Positions 15,803 to 24,000 of a DNA stretch of 64,000 nt are shown here, one piece after another. Source of the stretch: Eubacterium sp. Its GTDB lineage: Bacteria; Bacillota; Clostridia; Lachnospirales; Lachnospiraceae. The notes under the pieces are model-generated. The model searched no databases and was not told where the DNA came from. It saw only the letters and a program-made list of their open reading frames with translations. Both the position numbers and the translations under genes were made by a program. Each line of letters starts with the position of its first letter. Position 1 is the first letter of the stretch. The stretch covers positions 1-64,000 of the forward strand of contig JAFRHL010000051.1 of the NCBI GenBank assembly GCA_017433295.1, read 5' to 3'.

Positions 15803-16060
15803 ATGGGTAAGATTCATGGAGCAGCTACAGGTTCATATATATGCTGTCCGGGATGCGGGAAACCTCTCCATCAGAGCAATCTGACAGATTCTACAGTGAC
15901 ATGCCAGAAATGCCATAAGCGTATATATGCATTTAAATCAGGTGATCTTCTGATCCAGACTTCCGCCTCAAGGCTGGAAGACGATGCATTTGTCGAAAGG
16001 ATGCAGTCTTTTGTGTTTGAGATTGGCGGAATCCGCAGACAGGAGTACTTAGGCTACTAA
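15803..16060 (+). CDS. Small zinc-ribbon protein under the rightward promoter
   Basis: An 85-residue protein with CPGCGKPL (residues about 18-25) and CQKCHKRIY (about 38-46), a two-CxxC zinc ribbon. The rest is a short alpha/beta tail ending EYLGY. GGAGG (15791-15795) lies 7 bases before ATG 15803, so I prefer this to the longer frame starting at 15671. As the first gene under the rightward promoter it holds the place of a Cro-like or excision-control gene, but its sequence does not show that function. The same frame stays protein-like after its stop codon. Confidence 0.6.
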   Translation: MGKIHGAATGSYICCPGCGKPLHQSNLTDSTVTCQKCHKRIYAFKSGDLLIQTSASRLEDDAFVERMQSFVFEIGGIRRQEYLGY

Positions 16061-16322
16061 CCGGTTTATGCCGGCAGATCAAAACAGAATATAGTAAGTT
16101 ATCTGTACGATTTACAGGTTGAGGGGCAGATTGAACCGTCAGACCCGCAGATCACCGCCATATCATCCTGATATGGTTTTTGAGAGAAAAGCGGAGATAC
16201 TTCATCTTATCATCCGGGTGGTTTAAGCGAGGAGATTCGGCGTCTGTTTCCAAGAGTTTGTCAGCGGTTGGAACTGGCAGGAACCATTAGGAACCGGGCA
16301 AAACATTTTTATTGCGCATAGG
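16061..16322 (+). pseudogene. In-frame continuation of the zinc-ribbon gene with stop codons
   Basis: In the frame of the 15803 gene, after the TAA at 16058, the sequence stays protein-like: VYAGRSKQNIVSYLYDLQVE, then TGA at 16169 and TGA at 16181, then EEIRRLFPRVCQRLELAG to a TAG at 16319-16321. All pieces are in one frame. It could be the decayed second half of a longer gene. The alternative is chance; the composition is only suggestive. Confidence 0.3.
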
Positions 16323-16442
16323 GCTTTCCGGCAGGAGTGCATCATAGCATTTCCAGTCTGAAGAGCCTGTGCAGAATACAGTCTGATCACAGGCTGGGAA
16401 TTCTGCAGCTATGCCTTTAAGAGTGTTTTGCCCGGTTTTTTT
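16292..16442 (+). ncRNA. Structured RNA candidate ending in a U run
   Basis: Outer arms AACCGGGCAAAACA (16292-16305) and TGTTTTGCCCGGTT (16424-16437) are perfectly complementary over 14 bases and end in a T7 run. Inside, GCATAG (16316-16321) pairs with CTATGC (16409-16414), and CCTGTG pairs with CACAGG near 16365-16395. This gives one long multi-part stem of about 150 bases closed by a terminator. It could be a non-coding RNA, a large terminator, or a long leader. No matching known family comes to mind. Confidence 0.45.
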
Positions 16443-16446
16443 ACTG

Positions 16447-16616
16447 TATAAGTCCAGTGCGCAGCGGCTGAGCATGACGTCATGCTTGCACGTAAGTCTG
16501 TTCAGACATTGCACATGACAAGCGATATTGAGACGAAGCACGATCAGTGCGGAATCGAGATGTCGCCTAGCACGGTGGAAGTTGCATAGCAACGAAGCCG
16601 TGCGGTGGGACTTATA
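16447..16616. ncRNA. Second structured element closed by TATAAGTCC/GGACTTATA
   Basis: A 9-bp perfect closing stem (16447-16455 with 16608-16616) encloses a 16-bp perfect palindrome AGCATGACGTCATGCT (16471-16486), a GTCTG-TT-CAGAC hairpin near 16496, and a nested hairpin GCACGG/CCGTGC (16570-16603) with GTTGC/GCAAC inside. No good reading frame covers it. It starts five bases after the previous structured element. It could be an RNA of either strand or a protein-binding/recombination site. The strand is unknown. Confidence 0.45.
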
Positions 16617-16731
16617 CATCCATGTGGTGTCGGCATCAGCCGGCATGGTAGTTTTGTTTATTACTACTGCAGTGGAGGTGGTTACTTTGATTGTTTAGTT
16701 TTTGTAACAGGTGAATGATGCTGGCCCTGAT

Positions 16732-16810
16732 GGGCATCAGTGGAGTCGCAGGCTCCCGTTTTAAAAAAAACGGGTGGTCTGGGACCCTTTCTGATGTCCA
16801 TTTTTCTTTT
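16732..16810 (+). terminator. Long leader hairpin before the sigma-like gene
   Basis: GGGCATCAG (16732-16740) pairs with CTGATGTCC (16791-16799). Inside, CCCGTTTT (16755-16762) pairs with AAAACGGG (16767-16774). A TTTTTCTTTT run follows. It lies about 50 bases upstream of the sigma-like start and may be an attenuator. Confidence 0.55.
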
Positions 16811-16857
16811 AAAGAATAGCAGGCCGCCCGTGCCAAAAGGCAGAAAGGCGGTCAGTT

Positions 16858-17499
16858 ATGATGACATTAAAAGAATTAAGGGAACTGGTAGACATGGATA
16901 GCTTTTCCGGAAACATTCCGAAAAAAGAAAATCTCCATAAGATGGGAGCAGAGATTGTAGCCAAGGAAGTGATCAGAGAGGGGACAGAGATCATCGTATA
17001 TAAAAACGGGATCGTTCTTTACCGTGATGGGAAGAACGCAACCGTTTTTCCCATGCCGGAAAAGAAAGATTATCAGTATGACGGTGTGTCCGGATCCAGT
17101 GTGCTTGACGCGGAATTCTTTGAAAATGAGAACTGGTATTACCGGCTGATCATGGAGGGGGAAGACAGGCTTGCAGAAAACCAGAGGAGGCTGTACAGCA
17201 ATCATTCCGTTTACTCCTATTCTTTAAAAGGGGAACATGAAAGTGCGGACCTGATAGATGACAAACCGGACATGCTGGATCAGATGATACGGGAGGAAAC
17301 GATTAGGGAAATATGGGACATTCTGACAGAGAAACAAAAGGAAATAATGTATGGGGTATTTTTTGAGGAGATGTCTAAGAGCAGTATCGCCAAAAAAAGA
17401 GGAGTGAGCCAGCAGGCAGTCAGTAAGATGGTGGAAAAGTGCATCCGTAAAGTGAGAATTACTATGGGACAGGACCTCCTTGATATGTTCATTTTATAA
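16858..17499 (+). CDS. Sigma-70 region 4-like protein
   Basis: A 213-residue protein. The C-terminal part (about 140-205) matches sigma-70 region 4: EIWDILTEKQKEIMYGVFFE, then SIAKKRGVSQQAVSKMVEKC, the promoter -35-binding helix-turn-helix. No region 2 is evident, so it may act as a sigma-like regulator rather than a full sigma factor. Similar proteins are common in CTn-type ICEs. It sits behind a leader hairpin and upstream of the adhesin gene; the repeated GTGAAAAGGGGG sequences after it are candidate targets. The start ATG 16858 has a weak ribosome site. Confidence 0.7.
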   Translation: MMTLKELRELVDMDSFSGNIPKKENLHKMGAEIVAKEVIREGTEIIVYKNGIVLYRDGKNATVFPMPEKKDYQYDGVSGSSVLDAEFFENENWYYRLIMEGEDRLAENQRRLYSNHSVYSYSLKGEHESADLIDDKPDMLDQMIREETIREIWDILTEKQKEIMYGVFFEEMSKSSIAKKRGVSQQAVSKMVEKCIRKVRITMGQDLLDMFIL

Positions 17500-18048
17500 A
17501 AAAATATAATTTTTTTGATTCAGGGGGTTGTGAAAAGGGGGTTTTTCAGTGCGTTAGGTGAAAGGGTTTTTCATTTCCTTTCCAAGACGCACCTTGAAAA
17601 GCTCCATACACCTGCCTGGAATGATACCGCCTGAATTGAATGTGCATACTCCGCTCGTCTTTCAGATCACAACGGCCCGGAAACATCAGAACCCGGGTCA
17701 GGAACGGTTCCAGGGAAGAACACAGGAAATTTCATACCTTAACATTTAAATTCATTTTAAAGATAACAGTAGAAACCGTACAGAGGCCGGCAACTAAGAA
17801 GATCTTTTTTGCCTGCCTCTGTATCTTTGTGCTGTTATCTGCGGCTTACTGGCCACTTGAAGCCGATATAAACAGTGCAATACATGTGAAAAGGGGGTGG
17901 ATAACCATGCAAAAACTGTGGATAGACAGTGGATAGAGCTGTTGAGAAAAATATCAATTACGAACAAAAAGACGGGCATCATCCATTATCCAAATATCAG
18001 GGCGATGGATGATGTCCTTTTATGTTGTGGACAAAGAAAGGAGAAAGA
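17500..18048 (+). promoter_or_regulatory. Regulatory intergenic region before the adhesin gene
   Basis: No convincing gene. The exact 12-mer GTGAAAAGGGGG occurs at 17530 and 17886. At 17531-17548 and 17559-17573 two small palindromes (TGAAAAGGGGGTTTTTCA and TGAAAGGGTTTTTCA) lie 28 bases apart. Three GTGGATA sequences (17896, 17917, 17928) resemble DnaA boxes (TGTGGATAA) with one mismatch each. A leader terminator ends the region at 17974-18021. Confidence 0.5.
17974..18021 (+). terminator. Leader attenuator hairpin before the adhesin gene
   Basis: GGGCATCATCCAT (17974-17986) and ATGGATGATGTCC (18005-18017) pair over 13 bases with one wobble, followed by TTTTAT. The GGGCATCA/TGATGTCC arms resemble the leader hairpin at 16732. 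Confidence 0.6.
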
Positions 18049-21000
18049 ATGATTTTAAAGAAAAAGGTCATCAAAGTGATGTCCGGGATGCTTGCAGCAG
18101 TGACTCTGTTTACTTCCTGCCTCTCTCCGGTCCCGGTTTATGCTGCAGGCGAAAAAACGGGAGAGGAACTTGACGCCTATGTGGCTTCTCTTCCTGAACT
18201 GACTGAAGTTGCAGACCACCTTTACCCCTATGAAGCAGTATCAGTGAAAGAACTGACCGTAACGGTGGGTGATAAGACAGATCTGGCCGGAGATTTTTCC
18301 GGTATAAGCTTTGATAATAAAAAAGTAAAGCTCCATTTTTACCGGGCAGTCGATGACCAGGGAAAAACCTTCAGTACAGAAAAACCGGGGACCTTTATGG
18401 CGACCTATTATGCGGAAGCCCTCTTAAGCCACAATGATTACCGCTTTACAAGAAGAGTGATCGTGAATGAAAAAGGGGGTGCTGATACAGTTGCCACGCC
18501 AGCGTCAGAAGGCACTACAGAGGGAAAAAACGGTTCCGGCAATGAATCTGCTAAAACCAGTTCTTCTGAAAAGGAGGACGAGGAAGACGGAGCAGATACT
18601 GCAAGCCTGCCGGAAGATGAGTATGTGCCCGAAGACTATGTAGATAAGAGCGAAGAAAATGACGATCCTGCTGATGCAAAAGAGGATAACCAGGGCACTG
18701 CCGAACTGGAAGAAAGTTCATTAAATGCCAGCAAGGCAGACCAGCTCTCCTATAACATCCTCTATGTGAAAAAGTATGGCAATAAGGATTATGTCAATAC
18801 GGATACCCTGGATTATTCCTCCATGGTATTTCCGGTGACCGTGATCCGTGGACTTGCCACTTACAACGTAAAAAAGCAGAAGGAATTTGAGGTCACCAAT
18901 AACTTCATCGCAGGCATGACCTACTCTCTTCCTGTTTATGACGTAGACGAGAAGAGTGATTACTATGTCGCCATGCCGGATGTCAACCTGTTTAGCAGGG
19001 AACTGGCTTCTTATGACATCACTGTGATCTATAATAACGATTACGCTGAAAAGATTGAAGGCTATCATTACGAGGATAAGATCCTATACATCCCAAAAAA
19101 TGTGATCGAAGATCCCCAAAATGAAAATCCCCTGTATGAGGGCGGACCCCTTGCGGTCCAGCTGAACTACGCGTTCGGCGGATTGGATACCGATCCTGAA
19201 GGAAATGCCGACTTTGGCAAGACATTGCCTGTGCAGGTCTTAAATACCAAAAAAGCAGTGCCTGTAAATAAAAGCATTAAAGTAGACAATGTTTTTGAGG
19301 AATCCGTTACGATCCCTGATGTAGTAAGTGGGAAAGACGGCTATAAAAAAGAGGATTTCAGCATCTTCTTAAACGGCATGATGGTACCGGTCGATGATAA
19401 AGTCTGGGATTATGAGGATGGGGATATCGTGATCCACTCCTCTCCTGCCATCATCTCCAATATCAACGTGGTCTATGATGGGAAAGGACTTGTATCGAAA
19501 GCACTGAGTTTCCTTAACAGGCTGACATCCGCCCAGGTAAGTGCCCAGGCAAATGGGACAAGGACCACAACAGCGGATATGAAGGTCTATAAGAATAAGG
19601 ACAAGGAAGTAGTCACACTGGGGTTTGATACGGACAAGATGTATGTCGGCTGGAGGGGAACCTTTGAATCAAGAGTCCTCTTCGCACCGCATGTTGGTGA
19701 GGACAATTACAATACGGTAAAGAACCTTAAGAATTATGATGAACTTGAGAATTCCACCTATTACCTTTATGGAGGTTTTACCCCTAACCACAGCGTATCT
19801 GACAGCGACTGGCAGTGGGCCATTGAGTCTTACACCATCGGTAAGAACAAGGCGGAAGGTGTCGGGGACAACTTAAGCAGAAACAAACTTATTGAGAGGA
19901 ACGAAGGGGAGAATTCTGATCAGAAACTCACTATTTACCAGTGGTTCATCAAGGCAAAGAATAACCTGGAGAAATCAGTGAACCACTTCGGTGCAGGGAC
20001 ATCCTGGGGCCAGGACAATGGCTCTGACTGGTATGTGCTTGAGTCCGACGGCGGCCACTCCAACGGGATCGGCGGGGATACCAACTTTGCCTTCCGGGTG
20101 CCGAAAAAAGTGACCGGTTCGTCCGTCAACCTTGTTTCTGATGAGAATAATAAAGGGTATGGTTCCGGCAATCCGGATATCACTTTCTCCTATGATAACC
20201 TGGATGTTTCCAACAATGACATCTACTTTGCTGCAGGCTGTACCCATTTTGATTCGACTGCGGGCGGTACCGATGACAATGGAAATGACATGAACCGGAT
20301 GTATGTATCCTGCCTTGACCTTAAGGATGATTATGTGGTCCTTGCCTTTACCTCCGCCATCAAGTCAAAGGACAATTCCTCCCAGGAAGCCTGTGCAGTA
20401 TATAAGTTTAAGATCACAAGGCCGATCAGCATTAAGAAAGAATCAGGGAACGCCGGCATCAGTGAAGGGAACAGCTGTTATGCCGATCTTTCCGGTGCAA
20501 CCTATGGCCTGTATGCATCAGGTGAAGATGCTGCATCTGATAAAGACCGGGTGGGAACCTTTACAACAAAGGCTGACGGTACGACCAATGAGGTCTCTGT
20601 ATCCCCGGGGACCTATTATGTCAGGGAACTGGCAGCCCCGAAAAACTATGCCATTAATGGCGAAGCAGTAAAGATCACTGTCACAGGCAGCAGTGAAAGC
20701 CAGATCTTTAAGATGAGTGACCCTCCACAGAATAATCCTCTGGATATCGTCCTTGTAAAGATCGATAAAGAAACTGGCAAGCCGGAACCACAGGGGGCGG
20801 GAGCGTTAGCCGGAGCCCAGTTTACTGTGAAGTATTTTGACAATGAAAACGGCATAACGAACGGCAGCCCCAAAAAGACCTGGGTATTTAAGACTGACGA
20901 TAAAGGGGAAGTCCATCTGACAGATGCCTATAAAGTATCCGGTGACGATCTTTATAAGAATACTACAGGCACAGGGGCCCTTCCCATTGGCACTTATTCC

Positions 21001-24000
21001 ATTCAGGAGACCAGGGCCCCGGCAGGATACCTGATCGTGGATAACAGCGTGGACGTACAGGCAGTGAAAGCTTCCGGCAATGCTGAGACTTTTTCCGCCT
21101 TTGTTACGAAGAATGTTGCGGACCAGGTCATCCGGGGTGGTGTCCAAATGAAAAAAGAGGATGCCATCACAGGCAGCACACCCCAGGGTGATGCAGACCT
21201 TTCCGGGATCACTTTTGAGATCACAAATGCAAGCCCCCACAGTGTGAGGGTTGATGGAAAAGACTTCGCCAAAGGTGCAGTCGTCAAGTCCATCGTAACA
21301 GATGCAAAGGGGATCGCAAAAACCGGAAATAAAGACCTGCCCTATGGTGACTACACGATAAGAGAGGTTAAGACCAACTCTTCTTATCTCCTGACCGATG
21401 GAAAGGCAAAGTCCTTCCAGATCCGGGAGGATGGAAAGACCGTAGAGATTAATGAGGCCTTTAAGGACCAGGTGGTAAGAGGTGATGTTGAAGTCGAAAA
21501 ACTTGACCGGGAGACGGATGCCCGTGTTCCCCTTGGATCTGCGACCCATGTAGGGACCACCTTTGAGATCACAAATAAAAGCCTTCATCCGGTATATGTT
21601 GATGGTAAACTCTACGAACCTGGAAAAGTATGTAAAAGCATCCGTGTAGAGAAGGAAAAAGAAACTGCAAAGACTACAGGAAAGGCCCTTCCCTATGGCA
21701 GCTATAGCATAAAGGAAGTGGCTGTCGGGACAGGTTATCTCCTGACGGATACCAAAGAGCGGACCTTCCAGATCCGCGAAGATGGAAAGACAGTCAGTAT
21801 CTCTAAGGACGGGGATGTAAAGGAACCCGTCCTCAACCAGGTCAAACGCGGAGACTTTAACTTCATAAAGGTCTTTGAAGATGCTGAGAGCAACGCCAAC
21901 ATGAACGCCCTTTCCCACATTCCCTTTGAGGTCATCTCAAAGACTACCGGGGAAAAGCACATCATCGTGACCGATGAGAATGGCCAGTTTGATTCGGATA
22001 ATGGCTGGACCTCCCACAGCAAAAACACCAATGCCAACGATGCTGCGGTGGATGCCGACGGCAAGGTCGATGAATCAAAGCTGACTTCCGAAGCCGGGGT
22101 ATGGTTTGATACTGACCGGGAAGGCAATAAGGCAAAGAAGGTGGATGATACTTTAGGCGCTCTGCCTTATGATACTTATGTCTTAAACGAGCTTTCCTGT
22201 AAGGCAAATGAAGGAGCGAAACTGATCAAAAACAAGGAGTTTACCATCCGTGTGGATAAGAGGGATATCTCCCTTGGTACCATGGATGACCCGGCTGACC
22301 GGAGTATCGGAACGGTTGCAGCAGACGGAAAGACGAAAGATCATTTCGGTTCCAATGATTCTGAGACCATCATCGATACCGTAAGCTATAAGGGACTGAC
22401 GAAGGGACAGAAATACACCATGAAGGGAACCCTGATCGACAAGGAGACAGAGGAACCGGTCGTGATCAGTGGTAAAAAGGTCACTGCAAAGGAGTCCTTC
22501 CTGGCAGCCGGAAGCTCCGGCACCATTGAGATGGAATTTGTCTTCCCCAAAGATGCCTTAAAGGGCAGGGAAGTCGTAGCCTTTGAGACCTGTGAGACCG
22601 GAGGTAAGGTCATCACTGCCCATGAAGACATTGAGGACGCAGACCAGACCGTATCCTATCCTGATATTGAAACAGAAGCCAAAGACGGCCAGACAGAAAG
22701 CCATTTCGGTCTCAATGATTCCACTACCATCAAAGACACCGTAAAGTATATCAACCTCAAACCAGGAAAGGGATACACCATGACCGGGACACTCATGGAT
22801 AAAGCGACCGGTAAAGCAGTCCTTTCTGAAGGAAAAGAGATCACTGCCGAAAAGAAGTTCACACCGGATAAGAAGGACGGGGAAATAGAGTTGTCTTTTG
22901 AAGTCCCGGCAGGCCTGCTTACCGGAAAGAGCGTTGTCGCTTTTGAACGATGTGAACAGGATCAGATGGAGATCGCGGTCCACACCGATATCAAAGACGA
23001 GGACCAGACCGTCCATTATCCGGATATCGGAACGGAGGCAAAGGACTCTGTAAGCCACACCCATTATGGGGAAGGAAGTTCAGAGAAACTGGTTGATATC
23101 GTATCTTATGTAAACCTGGAGCCCGGAAAGGAATATACCTTAACCGGTGTTTTGATGGATAAGGAAACCGGGAAGGCACTTCTTAATGGCGATAAGGAGA
23201 TCACGGCAGAAGCAGTTTTTACCCCCGAGGAAAAGGACGGGCAGGTGGAGATGGACTTTACCTTCCCGGCTGAGATCATGAAGGGAAAGGCTGTCGTGGC
23301 TTTTGAGACCTGCTATCGGGAGAAAAAACAGATCGCAGTCCACACTGACATTAAAGATGAGGACCAGACAGTATATTATCCTGAGATCGGGACTGAAGCC
23401 GCCGATGATGAAACGAAGACCCATTACGGTGTTTCCAGTTCAACAAAGCTTATTGATACGGTAACGTATAAAAACCTTGAACCCGGAAAAGAATACCGCA
23501 TGGTCGGCACCCTGATGGACAGGGAAACGGGAGAAGCCATCTTAAGTAACGGTAAAGAGATCCGGTCTGAAGCAGCCTTTACCCCGGAAGAAAAAGACGG
23601 GGAGATGGAACTGACCTTCGAGTTCCCCGAAAACCTCCTTGCCGGGAAAACGGTCGTGGCTTTTGAGTCCCTTCATCTGGAAGAAAGGGAGGTGGCCGTC
23701 CATGCTGATATCTCCGATGAGGCCCAGACGGTTTACTATCCGGGGATTGGAACAGAAGCAAAGGATGAAGGGAGCCAGAGCCATTACGGTCTGAATGCTT
23801 CCATAAAACTTATCGACAGGGTGACCTACCAAAACCTTGAGCCAGGCAGGGAATATATCATGAAGGGAACTCTGATGGATAAGGCGACCGGAGAGGCTGT
23901 CCTTGCTGACGGCAAGGAGATCACTGCTAAAGCAGCCTTTACCCCTAAGAAAAGGGATGGGGAATTAGAGCTTGTCTTTGAATTTCCGGCAAATACCCTG

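Noticed and set aside
16287-16646. 119-codon frame on the - strand
   Set aside because: It is the reverse reading of two strongly structured elements; cysteine-rich random composition, no ribosome site.
17640-17936. 98-codon frame with one hydrophobic stretch before the adhesin gene
   Set aside because: No ribosome site, atypical codons, and it overlaps repeats and DnaA-like sequences that point to a regulatory region.
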